Shown: positions 16,789-26,468 of the stretch, piece by piece
Layout: each line of letters starts with the position of its first letter
Position numbering within the stretch: position 1 is the stretch's first letter
Position numbers and translations under genes: made by a program
Source of the DNA: Bradyrhizobium sp.
Lineage (GTDB): Bacteria; Pseudomonadota; Alphaproteobacteria; Rhizobiales; Xanthobacteraceae
Assembly: GCF_016219575.1 (NCBI RefSeq)
Contig: NZ_JACRMG010000016.1
Location: 62,001-126,000 of the forward strand
Reading direction: 5' to 3'
Length of the DNA stretch: 64,000 nt
Notes under the pieces: model-generated
Told to the model about the DNA's origin: nothing
Databases searched by the model: none
Seen by the model: the letters and a program-made list of their open reading frames with translations, nothing else

Positions 16789-17589
16789 GTGAAAAAGATC
16801 ATCCTGCTCGTCGCTGCCTCGGGCCTGTCAACTGGCGCGGCCTCCGCCGCTGACCTCGCCGCCCGTCCCTACGCCAAGGCGCCGGCGCCGGTTGTCGCAC
16901 CCGTCTACAACTGGGGCGGCTTCTATATTGGCCTCAACGGCGGTGGCGGTTCGGCTCACAAGTGCTGGGACCTCATCGGTGGCGCTAACGGACCGGTGAA
17001 TCCGGCGCTTCCGGAAGGTTGTCATGACGCAACCGGCGGCACCGCCGGCGGTCAGATCGGCTATCGCTGGCAGGCCACCAACTGGGTGTTCGGCCTGGAA
17101 GCGCAGGGCAACTGGGCCAACTTCAGGGGCAGCAACGTCAATCCGGCCATCGCCAATGTCGTCGACAACACCACCCGGATCGATGCGTTCGGCCTCTTCA
17201 CGGGGCAGATCGGCTACGCCTTCAACAACGTGCTCCTGTATGCAAAGGGCGGCGCGGCCGTTGTGAGCGACAAGTACTCCCAATCGGTCAACCAGCCCAA
17301 TGTCTTCGTCAACGGTGTGCTGGCCGCCGTGGGTCAAACCTTCGCGACCGGCTCGGAGACCCGTTGGGGCGGTGTGGCGGGTGTCGGCATCGAATTCAGC
17401 TTCGCGCCGCGCTGGTCGGTTGCGCTCGAATACGATCACCTGTTCATGGGCACCAGGGACGTCAACACCAACCTGATCCCGCCGTTTGGAACCGGCCTTG
17501 CGTTCACCCACCGCATCCGTCAGGACGTCGACATCGGGACGGTTCGCGTGAACTACACCTTCGGCGGCCCGGTCGTCGCCAAGTACTGA
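16789..17589 (+). CDS. outer-membrane beta-barrel protein (Omp25/31-like), copy 3
   Basis: A 266-residue paralogue. The start is GTG 16789, giving MKKIILLVAASGLSTGAAS; an in-frame ATG at 16750 lies in the 5' UTR and would disrupt the signal peptide. The mature part begins DLAARPYAKAPAP and carries the same YNWGGFYIGLNGGGG, EAQGNWANFRGSN, EYDHLFMG and GGPVVAKY landmarks. It has a longer loop around residues 160-190 than copy 2. It ends the tandem array and is followed by the shared terminator type. Likely role: small outer-membrane barrel. Confidence 0.92.
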   Translation: MKKIILLVAASGLSTGAASAADLAARPYAKAPAPVVAPVYNWGGFYIGLNGGGGSAHKCWDLIGGANGPVNPALPEGCHDATGGTAGGQIGYRWQATNWVFGLEAQGNWANFRGSNVNPAIANVVDNTTRIDAFGLFTGQIGYAFNNVLLYAKGGAAVVSDKYSQSVNQPNVFVNGVLAAVGQTFATGSETRWGGVAGVGIEFSFAPRWSVALEYDHLFMGTRDVNTNLIPPFGTGLAFTHRIRQDVDIGTVRVNYTFGGPVVAKY

Positions 17590-17609
17590 TCGCTCACTCC
17601 TCGACAAAC

Positions 17610-17641
17610 AAAAGCCCCGGCATCGTCCGGGGCTTTTTTCT
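17610..17641 (+). terminator. Rho-independent terminator after Omp copy 3
   Basis: The same AAAAGCCCCGG/CCGGGGCTTTTTT hairpin as after copies 1 and 2. It also lies just downstream of the convergent TauD-like gene and could act on both strands. Confidence 0.92.
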
Positions 17642-17672
17642 TGGGGTATGGGCAGACCGAATTCCGGTCCCG

Positions 17673-18566
17673 CTAAACCGGCCTTTCGCCCTTCACCGTG
17701 ACGCGCGTGCCCGAGCGCGTATGCGGCCAGTAATCCCACATCGCGCGGTGCTGCGCGCAGCGGTTGTCCCAGAAGGCGATGGCGTTCTCGGTCCAGCGGA
17801 AGCGGCACTGGAACAGCGGGTTCTCCGTGTGCTGGTAGAGATAGGCCAGCATCGCATCGCTCTCGTCGCGCGGAATTCCAACGATGAAGCGGGTGAAGCC
17901 GCGGTTGACGTAGAGCGCCTTCCTGCCCGTCACCGGATGGGTGCGGATCACCGGATGCTCGGCGCGAGGATAGGTCTGCTTGTCGGCGACACCATAATTG
18001 GCGTAGAGCCCGCGATAAGTCTGCTCGCCGTCATGCAACGCGGTCAGGCCATCGAGATAGACCTTCATGCGATCCGACAGCGCCTCATAGGCGGCATACA
18101 TGTTGGCGAACAGCGTGTCGCCGCCGCGCGGCGGGCACTGCTTGATGTAGAGGATCGAGCCCATCGGCGGCTCGAGATCGCACGAGACGTCCGAGTGCCA
18201 GCCCTCGCCATTGGCGCGCGGTGAATCCTTGTCGGCATAGATCCTCATCAAGGCCGGATCGCCCTCGTTGGGCGCGGCCGGATGCACATGCAGCTCGCCG
18301 AACTTGCGGCCGAAGGCGAGATGCTGGGCCGGCGTGATGTGCTGGTCGCGGAAGAAGATCACGAGGTTTTCGGCGAGCGCGCGATGGATCTCGTCCATCT
18401 GGCGATTGGAGCGCGCCTCGTCCGAGACGAGCTTAGCGATGTCAACGCCGGTGATTTCGGCGCCGATGATCGGCGTGAGCTTCTCGACCGCGATGGTCTC
18501 ATAGGGCTCGGATTCTCCGACGAGATGGCGGTAGCGCGGGCCCTGTTTGCCGGACAGCGAGCTCAT
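17673..18566 (-). CDS. TauD/TfdA-family Fe(II)/2-oxoglutarate dioxygenase
   Basis: A 297-residue dioxygenase. The iron facial triad is visible as His-x-Asp in GEGWHSDVS and the distal His in CAQHRAMWDYWP; the 2-oxoglutarate-binding Arg is in HTRSGTRVTV. The N-terminus has the usual IVEKL..IGAEITGVDIAK segment of the family. The start at 18566 is supported by GGAGGA 7 nt upstream. Family members hydroxylate and cleave sulfonates, phenoxyacetates or similar acids. No transporter for taurine or alkylsulfonate is adjacent, so the substrate is not inferred. It is flanked by a palindromic repeat upstream. Confidence 0.9.
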   Translation of the reverse strand: MSSLSGKQGPRYRHLVGESEPYETIAVEKLTPIIGAEITGVDIAKLVSDEARSNRQMDEIHRALAENLVIFFRDQHITPAQHLAFGRKFGELHVHPAAPNEGDPALMRIYADKDSPRANGEGWHSDVSCDLEPPMGSILYIKQCPPRGGDTLFANMYAAYEALSDRMKVYLDGLTALHDGEQTYRGLYANYGVADKQTYPRAEHPVIRTHPVTGRKALYVNRGFTRFIVGIPRDESDAMLAYLYQHTENPLFQCRFRWTENAIAFWDNRCAQHRAMWDYWPHTRSGTRVTVKGERPV

Positions 18567-18611
18567 GGGCGGTCCTCCCGATCGTTCTTGATTGGGCAGC
18601 ATGGTAGCAAT

Positions 18612-18695
18612 GTAGGGCGGGTTAGCGGAAGCGTAACCCGCCGCTTCGCGCACGCAAAAAATAAGGCGGATTACGCTTGCGCTAATCCGCCCTAC
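18612..18695. repeat. REP-like palindromic repeat (GTAGGGCGG type)
   Basis: The arms (left 18612-18642, right 18665-18695) are imperfect inverted copies beginning GTAGGGCGGGTTAGCG and ending CGCTAATCCGCCCTAC, the same family as the repeat at 8406. It lies upstream of the TauD-like gene and downstream of ispG. Confidence 0.85.
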
Positions 18696-18715
18696 GATTC
18701 AACGATTCCGGGGAG

Positions 18716-20002
<1,287 letters not shown>

Positions 20003-20266
20003 GCGGTCTCGAATATCAGGTTTTGGTCATCTTCACCAAGGGGGCGGTTCAGCGGACGGCCTCTGCGCGACGCGCGGAACCGGCCACCATCAGAAAGGCG
20101 GTTTCCGGCATTGATTCAGTGACTTACGGCACCGATTCGGCGTCTGTCATGGCGATCGTGAGCCGTATATCGGGGCTCGGAAACAGAGATTAAAGGGCCG
20201 CGCTGTCTTTCCATCGACAGGGCTAACACCCTAGCATCGCAGCCAATCATGTCAGGGGAGCGAAAC

Positions 20267-21139
20267 ATGGCGGAGCGCGGCGGGCTGATCTCGACCCAGG
20301 AACTCGCTGGCCTCCTCGGCCAAACTGACTTGCGCGTGTACGACTGCACGACCTATCTCGACTATCAGCCGGAAGGAAGCGGCGTCCCCTATCTCGTCGT
20401 GCCGGGCAAGCGCACCTTCGCGGAAGGCCACATCCCGGGCGCAGACTTCCTCGACCTGCAGGGCGAGTTTTCGGATCAAACCACCGAGCTGAGATTCATG
20501 ATGCCCGGCATTGCGCAGTTGGAAGCGGCGTTCGGGCGTCACGGGGTCGGCAATGACAGCCGCCTGGTGCTCTATTCCATCGGCACGGCGATGTGGGCGA
20601 CACGGTTCTGGTGGATGCTGCAATCGCTCGGCTTCGACGCACTTGTGCTCGATGGCGGGCTCGACAAATGGAAGGCCGAGGGCCGCGCGATCGAGACGGG
20701 CCCTGCGAAAGGTTATCCGCCCGCGACATTCGCCGCTAAGCCGAAGCCCGGCTTGTTCATCGACAGGCGCGAGACGCAGAAGGCGAGCACCAACCGCTCG
20801 ACCGTGGTCGTCAATGCGTTGGGGCCGCAATTCCACAAGGGGCTGGAGCCCAGCCGCTACGGCAGGCCCGGCCGCATCCCCGGTAGCGTCAACGTGCCGG
20901 CGGCGACGCTGATCGATGCTCAGGCCAAGACCTTCCTGCCGCCAGACGAGGTCGCGCCGAAATTCGCCGCACAAGGCGTGACGAAGGACAAGCGCGTGGT
21001 CGCCTATTGCGGCGGCGGCATCTCCGCCACCATCGATTTGTTCCAGCTATATCGCCTCGGCTATGACGACATCACGCTGTACGACGGCTCGATGGGCGAA
21101 TGGGCGAAGGATGAATCGCTGCCGATCGAGACGGATTGA
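20267..21139 (+). CDS. sseA: 3-mercaptopyruvate/thiosulfate sulfurtransferase (two rhodanese domains)
   Basis: A 290-residue protein with two rhodanese domains: an inactive N-terminal one (VYDCTTYLDYQ, then GHIPGADFLDL) and a catalytic C-terminal one. The active-site Cys sits in AYCGGGISAT, and the conserved GRIPGSVNVP motif precedes it. The CGGGIS loop differs from the CGSGVTA usual in SseA, so donor preference (mercaptopyruvate or thiosulfate) is open. The start at 20267 is backed by a GGGGAGCG site; six in-frame codons upstream are excluded. It is cytoplasmic. Confidence 0.88.
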   Translation: MAERGGLISTQELAGLLGQTDLRVYDCTTYLDYQPEGSGVPYLVVPGKRTFAEGHIPGADFLDLQGEFSDQTTELRFMMPGIAQLEAAFGRHGVGNDSRLVLYSIGTAMWATRFWWMLQSLGFDALVLDGGLDKWKAEGRAIETGPAKGYPPATFAAKPKPGLFIDRRETQKASTNRSTVVVNALGPQFHKGLEPSRYGRPGRIPGSVNVPAATLIDAQAKTFLPPDEVAPKFAAQGVTKDKRVVAYCGGGISATIDLFQLYRLGYDDITLYDGSMGEWAKDESLPIETD

Positions 21140-21150
21140 GGGATCGCGTC

Positions 21151-21222
21151 GGATGGGTAGAGCGCAGCGAAACCCATCGCCTTTACCGAAGATTGATGGG
21201 TTTCGCTGCGCTCTACCCATCC
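21151..21222. repeat. long perfect palindrome between convergent genes
   Basis: Two 28-nt arms (21151-21178 and 21195-21222) are perfect inverted copies around a 16-nt loop; each includes GATGGGTTTCGCTGCGCTC or its complement. It lies between the convergent sseA and EamA genes and probably belongs to a chromosome-wide repeat family distinct from the GTAGGGCGG type. Confidence 0.9.
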
Positions 21223-21238
21223 TACGGACTGCGAGGGG

Positions 21239-22180
21239 CTACACGTTCGGATCAGGCGCCACTTCCGCCCGCGCGGATTCCGGCCGATTGACGAGATAGA
21301 GCCCGGCGATGACCAGGAGCGCCGCCGCGCCGAAGGCGAGCGTCAGCGTGTCGTGCATGATGAAATAGCTCGCGACCACACCGAACAGCGGCGTGATGAA
21401 GGTGAAGGCCGAGAGCTTGCTCGCCGAATAGGCCTTTACCAGCGCAAACCACAACAGGAACGTCAGGCCGACCACCCAGAACGCCTGATAGGCCAGCAGC
21501 GACAGCGACAGCGCGCTCGGCATGTGCGTGAGCTTCTCGTCGCCGAACCAGGCGGCCAGAATGAAGATCGGGATCGACAGCGCGACCTGGTAGCCTAGCC
21601 CCTTCTCCGCGGGAGCGCGGATCAGCGGCGTCGCCTTGACGATCAGCGTCGTTGCCGCCCACAGCGCGCCGCCGCCCACGATCAGCATGTCGCCCAACAG
21701 GACCTTTGCATCGACATTGGCCTGCGGCACGCCGATGGCGAGCGCGACGCCGGCAAAGCTCAGACCCAGTCCCGCCCATTGCGCCGCGCGCAAGCGCTCG
21801 CCGAGGAAGACGTAGGAGCCGAGCGCGACGAAGAACGGCGCGGTGTAGAGGAACACCACGGCGCGCGAGGCCGAGGTGAGCAGCAGGCCCTGATAGATCA
21901 GCACGAATTCGATGCCGAAAATGATGCCGGCGGAGACGCCCGCCCACAGCGTGCCATCGCGGTCGAAAAATTTGACGCCGCGAAACCAACCGATGATCAG
22001 GAGCACCGGCAGCGCGCCGGCGGAGCGGGACAGCGCCTGCAGCATCGGCGGCACGTCCGGCAGCACCAGCTTCACCGCGATCTGGTTGAAACCCCAGCTC
22101 AGGCACAGCATCAGCATCAAGGCGATGGCGCCCGGGCTGAGCGGCCGCCCGGCGGAAGGTGATTGCGGTGTCGAAGACAT
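21239..22180 (-). CDS. EamA/DMT-family transporter
   Basis: A 313-residue inner-membrane protein with about ten hydrophobic helices arranged as two EamA repeats (PGAIALMLMLCLSWGFNQIA at the start, and a second repeat around residues 165-290). Members export or import metabolites and amino acids. Its start lies 35 nt after the stop of the zur gene in the same direction, so the two may form an operon; zinc control is possible but unproven. The substrate is unknown. Confidence 0.88.
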   Translation of the reverse strand: MSSTPQSPSAGRPLSPGAIALMLMLCLSWGFNQIAVKLVLPDVPPMLQALSRSAGALPVLLIIGWFRGVKFFDRDGTLWAGVSAGIIFGIEFVLIYQGLLLTSASRAVVFLYTAPFFVALGSYVFLGERLRAAQWAGLGLSFAGVALAIGVPQANVDAKVLLGDMLIVGGGALWAATTLIVKATPLIRAPAEKGLGYQVALSIPIFILAAWFGDEKLTHMPSALSLSLLAYQAFWVVGLTFLLWFALVKAYSASKLSAFTFITPLFGVVASYFIMHDTLTLAFGAAALLVIAGLYLVNRPESARAEVAPDPNV

Positions 22181-22215
22181 TGTTCCCCTAGGGCCGGCCT
22201 GCAGCGCCGGTCTTG

Positions 22216-22701
22216 TTACTTCTGGCAGTGCGCACAGGTGCCGGCGATCTCGACCACGCTCATTTTCGGCGCAAAGCCCGAGGCGCGCGCCGCCGCGCTG
22301 ACGCTCCTCGCCACCGGCGCGGCCGGGATCTCGCCGACGGAGCCGCAGAGGTCGCAGATCAGGAACGCCACCATCGCGGTCTCGTCATGGTCGTGCGCGC
22401 AGGCAAGCCAGGCGTTGCGGCTCTCGATACGGTGCACGAGGCCGTTCTCCATCAGGAAGTCGAGCGCGCGATAGACCGTGATCGGCGCCGGGCGCGGCAT
22501 CGACCTGGCGAGTTCGTCGATCACCTCGTAGGCGCCGAGCGGCTTGTGGCTCGACAGCAGCGCCTGCAGCACCTGACGGCGGATCGGGGTGAATTTCTGC
22601 GAGCGCTTCGCACAAACCGCTTCCGCATGCGCGATCGCTTCCGCAGTGCAGCGGCCGTGATCGTGATCGGGCGCGGGAAAAGCCGGTTTTGCCAGTGTCA
22701 T
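22216..22701 (-). CDS. zur: Fur-family regulator, probably Zur
   Basis: A 161-residue metal-dependent repressor. The winged-helix half contains RSQKFTPIRRQVLQALLSSH and ITVYRALDFLMENGLVHRIE. The C-terminal half has the structural zinc pairs CDLCG and CAHC and a His-rich AHDHDE segment. The extra N-terminal HDHGRC and the overall pattern are closer to Zur than to Fur or Irr. ATG 22701 was chosen; an upstream start would add 12 residues. It is divergent from the marR operon and leads into an EamA transporter gene. Confidence 0.85.
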   Translation of the reverse strand: MTLAKPAFPAPDHDHGRCTAEAIAHAEAVCAKRSQKFTPIRRQVLQALLSSHKPLGAYEVIDELARSMPRPAPITVYRALDFLMENGLVHRIESRNAWLACAHDHDETAMVAFLICDLCGSVGEIPAAPVARSVSAAARASGFAPKMSVVEIAGTCAHCQK

Positions 22702-22812
22702 TGCCCCGATTTGTAGCATTTTGGCCGGCAATGCCAAAGCCCGTGCGGTTGCGGCGCTTCAGCCATGCCCGCCCCGCAGGGCAGGCCCCGGTTAACACGC
22801 CATGCGGAATTC

Positions 22813-22826
22813 ATAAGCTAGCTTAT
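22813..22826. promoter_or_regulatory. palindromic operator candidate for MarR regulator
   Basis: ATAAGCTAGCTTAT is a perfect 14-bp palindrome 38 nt upstream of the marR start; a related half-site CAAGCTTA follows 8 nt downstream. AT-rich palindromes at this position usually bind the autoregulating MarR-family repressor. Confidence 0.55.
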
Positions 22827-22863
22827 TATATCACAAGCTTACCGAGACAAGGCGAGGGCCAGG

Positions 22864-23343
22864 ATGCGCGGTTCCGTGGATATGAACTTCCTGTTCACGC
22901 TCAGCGAGGTGCAGCGCATGGTGCGCGCCTGGGCCGACCGTGAAGCCGCGCGCTACGGCATCACCCGCGCGCAATGGGCCGTACTGGCCAAGATCGAGCG
23001 CAACGAGGGCATGAAGCAGTCGGAACTCGCCGAGCAGATGGAGATGCAGCCGATCACGCTGACGCGATTGATCGACAAGCTCTGCGACAATGGCTGGATC
23101 GAGCGCCGCGGTGACGAGAAGGACCGCCGCGTCAACCGCCTCTATCTGAAGAAGGCCGCGCGCCCGCTGCTCGGCAAGCTCGCCGGCCTGCGCTCGGAAC
23201 TGACCGCGACCGCGCTCGAAGGCATCAATCCCGCCGACGCCCACCGCATGCTGGCGCAGCTGGAGGCCATCAAGGAGAACGTCCGCAACGCGATCCAGAA
23301 TCCGTCCGCCGACGCCTCCGGAAAGGAGCAGCGTTATGGCTGA
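22864..23343 (+). CDS. MarR-family transcriptional regulator
   Basis: A 159-residue dimeric winged-helix regulator with the MarR core: ITRAQWAVLAKIERNEGMKQ, then recognition helix QPITLTRLIDKL and the wing RRGDEKDRRVNRLYL. It is the first gene of a three-gene operon with emrA and emrB; its last codons overlap the emrA start by 8 nt. I infer ligand-responsive repression of the efflux genes through the palindrome at 22813. The start could also be the internal ATG at 22882. Confidence 0.93.
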   Translation: MRGSVDMNFLFTLSEVQRMVRAWADREAARYGITRAQWAVLAKIERNEGMKQSELAEQMEMQPITLTRLIDKLCDNGWIERRGDEKDRRVNRLYLKKAARPLLGKLAGLRSELTATALEGINPADAHRMLAQLEAIKENVRNAIQNPSADASGKEQRYG

Positions 23344-24508
23344 TCCCGTTCTCAAATTCCCGCCGGAGCAGAAGGGCAATCCACCCTCGCCCGGACGCAC
23401 GAAGCTCGCCGCCGAACCGCGCCGCCGCCTGATGGCGGGCCTGCGCCGCTACCGGCGCTTCCTGCTGCTGGTGGTGGTGCCGCTGGTGGCCGCGATGGCC
23501 GGCTTCACGCTGTATCTCAACGGCGGCCGTTACGTGACGACCGACGACGCCTATGTCGGTGCACAGAAGGTTCTGATCACGCCCGACGTCTCCGGCAAGA
23601 TCGTCAGCATCGCGGTGAAGGAAGGCCAGATCGTCTCGCCCGGCGACGCCCTGTTCCAGATCGATCCCGTGCCCTATCAGCTGGCGCTGGCGCAGGCGCG
23701 CGCCAAGCTCGAGGACGCCAGGACCAATCACGCCAACCTGGTCGCCAACGTCAAGCTCTACTCGCAGACACTGGAAATCGTTGCCGCCGGCATCGAGATC
23801 AAGCAGCGCGACGTCGAGCGCAAGTCCTCGCTGGTCAAGAGCAATGTCGGCTCGCAGCTCGATCTCGACAAATCCTCGACCGATCTGGTCACGGCGCAGG
23901 CGCAACGGCAGCTGGTGCGGCAGCAGCGCTCCAACGCACTGACGCAACTGCTCGGCAATCCCGACTTGCCGCTGGAGGAATTCCCCGCTTTCCTGCAGGC
24001 AAAGGCCGCGCTCGACGACGCGCAACGCAATCTCGATCTCACCACGGTCCGCGCCCCGATCAACGGCACGGCGACGCAGGTCGAGCAGATCCAGCTCGGC
24101 CGCTTCGTCACCGCGGGCACGCCGGTGTTTTCGGTGATGGACGTCGGCAATCCCTGGGTCGACGCCAATCCGAAGGAAAGCGACTTCACTTATGTCGCGG
24201 TCGGACAAAGCGTCACGCTGGAGGTGGATGCGTTCCCCAACCACGTGTTCAAGGGCACCGTCGGCTCGCTGTCGCCGGGCACCGGCGCGCAATTCGCGAT
24301 CCTGCCGCCGCAGAACGCCACCGGCAATTTCGTCAAGGTGGTGCAGCGCGTGCCGGTGCGGATCTATCTCGACAAGAACGACCGCATGGTGAAGAAGCTC
24401 AAGGCAGGCATGAGCGTCTACGCGACGATCGACACAAAGCACAAGCGCTCGCTCGCCCGCCTGTTCGGCCTGTCGGCAACGGCCAACTCGGATCACGACA
24501 AGGACTGA
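23336..24508 (+). CDS. emrA: HlyD/EmrA-type membrane-fusion protein
   Basis: A 390-residue periplasmic adaptor anchored by one N-terminal helix (about 40-60, LLLVVVPLVAAMAGFTLYL). The barrel-sandwich begins RYVTTDDAYVGAQKVLITPDVSG, the classic EmrA/HlyD signature, followed by a coiled-coil hairpin (about 115-215) and the second lipoyl half VRAPINGTATQVEQIQLGRFV. It links the MFS pump encoded next to it with an outer-membrane factor not present here. Overlap with marR implies coupled translation. Confidence 0.93.
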   Translation: MADPVLKFPPEQKGNPPSPGRTKLAAEPRRRLMAGLRRYRRFLLLVVVPLVAAMAGFTLYLNGGRYVTTDDAYVGAQKVLITPDVSGKIVSIAVKEGQIVSPGDALFQIDPVPYQLALAQARAKLEDARTNHANLVANVKLYSQTLEIVAAGIEIKQRDVERKSSLVKSNVGSQLDLDKSSTDLVTAQAQRQLVRQQRSNALTQLLGNPDLPLEEFPAFLQAKAALDDAQRNLDLTTVRAPINGTATQVEQIQLGRFVTAGTPVFSVMDVGNPWVDANPKESDFTYVAVGQSVTLEVDAFPNHVFKGTVGSLSPGTGAQFAILPPQNATGNFVKVVQRVPVRIYLDKNDRMVKKLKAGMSVYATIDTKHKRSLARLFGLSATANSDHDKD

Positions 24509-24515
24509 TCCCGGC

Positions 24516-26075
24516 ATGAACGCGACCGCGCAACCGTCCAGCATGGTTCCCGGCCTGCGCCGGAACATGGTGACGATCTGCGCCATGACCGCGACCATCA
24601 TGCAGGCGCTGGACACCACCATCGCCAATGTGGCGCTGCCCTACATGCAGGGCACGCTGTCGGCCTCGCAGGACCAGATCAACTGGGTGCTGACCTCCTA
24701 CATCGTCGCAGCCGCGATCATGACGGCCCCGGTCGGCTGGGTCGCCAACCGCTTCGGGCGCAAGCGCATCTTCATCATCTGCTCGGCCGGCTTCACCATC
24801 GCCTCGGTGCTGTGCGGCATCGCGCAGGACATCACGCAGATGGTGGCGTTCCGCCTGGCGCAGGGCGTGTTCGGCGCCGCGCTGGTGCCGTTGTCGCAGG
24901 CAGTGATGCTGGATTCCTACACGCTGCAGGAACGTGCCAAGGCGATGTCGATCTGGGGCATGGGCGTGATGATGGGCCCGATCATGGGCCCGTCGCTGGG
25001 CGCCTGGCTGACCGAAACCTATTCCTGGCACTGGGTGTTCCTGGTCAATTTGCCGTTCGGCATCTTCACCGTGCTCGGCCTCTTGATCTTCATGGACGAG
25101 ACCAAAAAGGACCAGGCGCTGCGCTTCGACTGGTTCGGCTTTGCGGCGCTCGCGGTCGCGATCGGCTCGCTGCAGCTCGCGCTCGACCGCGGCGAGCAGC
25201 TCGGCTGGCTGGAGTCGAACGAGATCATCGCCGAGTTCATCATCTCGGCGGTCGGCTTCTACTATTTCTTTGCGCACTCCCTCACTGCCTCGTCGCCCTT
25301 CATCCAGTTCTCGCTGTTCAGGGACCGCAACTTCGTCACCGGCTGCATCTTCATGGCTGTCATGGGCCTCGTGCTCTATTCCACGATGGCACTGGCCTCG
25401 CCGTTCCTGCAGAACGTGATCGGCTATCCCGTCATCTCGGCAGGGCTGCTGCTGGCCACCCGCGGCTTCGGCACCTTCCTGTCCATGATGATGGTCGGCC
25501 GCCTGATGCGCTATATCGAGGCGCGCACGCTGATCGTCAGCGGGCTGTCGCTGACCGCCTGGACGCTCTACCACATGTCCGGATGGACCGATCAGACCGG
25601 CACGAACGAGATCGCGGCTATCAGCATCGCACAGGGATTCGGCTTCGGCCTCGTCTTCGTGCCGCTTTCGACCGTGGCGTTCCTGACGCTATCCCCTCAC
25701 TTGCGCACCGACGGCACGTCGATGCTGACCCTGATGCGCAATGTCGCCAGCTCGATCGGCATCTCGATCGTGATCTCGCAGCTCACCGAAGGTTCGCGCC
25801 GCAACTACGCGATCCTCAACGAGCACATCAATCCGTTCAATCACGCCATCCAGATGCCGGATGTCCGCCGGCTGATCGACCTCTCCACCGACGCCGGCCG
25901 CGCCATGGCCGACGCAATGCTGAAGGCGCAGGCGCAGATCATCGCCTTCTCCCACGACTACCAGATGGTGACGCTGTTCATCCTCTGCTCCATCCCGCTC
26001 GCCATCATGATCGGCTCGACCAAGGCCACGCTGCGCAGGCAGTCGTCGCCGCCGGAGGATGCCATCATCGAGTAG
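24516..26075 (+). CDS. emrB: DHA2-family MFS drug efflux pump (EmrB-like)
   Basis: A 519-residue inner-membrane proton antiporter with 14 predicted helices. The DHA2 signature is present at the first helix (IMQALDTTIANVALPYMQG) and motif A as WVANRFGRKRIF. It begins 7 nt after emrA and ends the marR-emrA-emrB operon, convergent with the ytkA-like gene only 4 nt away. Together with EmrA it would export hydrophobic toxic compounds; the natural substrate is unknown. Confidence 0.94.
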   Translation: MNATAQPSSMVPGLRRNMVTICAMTATIMQALDTTIANVALPYMQGTLSASQDQINWVLTSYIVAAAIMTAPVGWVANRFGRKRIFIICSAGFTIASVLCGIAQDITQMVAFRLAQGVFGAALVPLSQAVMLDSYTLQERAKAMSIWGMGVMMGPIMGPSLGAWLTETYSWHWVFLVNLPFGIFTVLGLLIFMDETKKDQALRFDWFGFAALAVAIGSLQLALDRGEQLGWLESNEIIAEFIISAVGFYYFFAHSLTASSPFIQFSLFRDRNFVTGCIFMAVMGLVLYSTMALASPFLQNVIGYPVISAGLLLATRGFGTFLSMMMVGRLMRYIEARTLIVSGLSLTAWTLYHMSGWTDQTGTNEIAAISIAQGFGFGLVFVPLSTVAFLTLSPHLRTDGTSMLTLMRNVASSIGISIVISQLTEGSRRNYAILNEHINPFNHAIQMPDVRRLIDLSTDAGRAMADAMLKAQAQIIAFSHDYQMVTLFILCSIPLAIMIGSTKATLRRQSSPPEDAIIE

Positions 26076-26079
26076 CGGT

Positions 26080-26466
26080 TCACCGCTTCGGCTCGAACCG
26101 CATCGACTTGACGATGCGGTCCCTGACCTGGCCGGCGAGATCGACCCTGACCGCCCAGTCGCCGTACATTTCCAGTAGGATGCGGGCGCGATAGGCTCCC
26201 GGCTCGCCGCCAGGAGCGGCCTTGACGGGTTTGACGTTGTGAGCCATCGGCATCGACGGCATGTCGGCCCCGACCGTCACCTCGACGCCGGTCAGCGCCT
26301 CCCCGCTTCGCGAGTCCGACAGTTTGATCGCGCAGTCGTATTCGAGCGGTCTTGCGGTGGGTGTGCAGCTTACCTCTGCCTTGGCTTTGATGTCGGCCGC
26401 CAGTCCGCGCTCGACGGAGGCCAGTATGACAAGCAGCGACAGCGCCAGGTTCCGTGCAGCGATCAT
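26080..26466 (-). CDS. small secreted YtkA/FixH-like protein
   Basis: A 128-residue protein with a signal peptide (LALSLLVILASVERGLAA) and one immunoglobulin-like YtkA-type domain. Its strand pair includes GVEVTVGADMPSMPMAHNVK, a Met/His-rich DMPSMPMAH turn characteristic of the YtkA/FixH group and suggestive of copper binding, then YGDWAVRVDLAG. Two Cys (residues 33 and 45) could form a disulfide. It starts 2 nt after the last permease gene of the Liv operon and is probably its last gene, which is an odd partner for an amino-acid importer. Function is inferred only at family level. Confidence 0.75.
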   Translation of the reverse strand: MIAARNLALSLLVILASVERGLAADIKAKAEVSCTPTARPLEYDCAIKLSDSRSGEALTGVEVTVGADMPSMPMAHNVKPVKAAPGGEPGAYRARILLEMYGDWAVRVDLAGQVRDRIVKSMRFEPKR

Positions 26467-26468
26467 GG

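Noticed and set aside
17673..18566. Taurine-utilisation operon around the TauD-like gene
   Set aside because: No tauABC-type transporter or regulator is adjacent; the neighbours are Omp genes and ispG.
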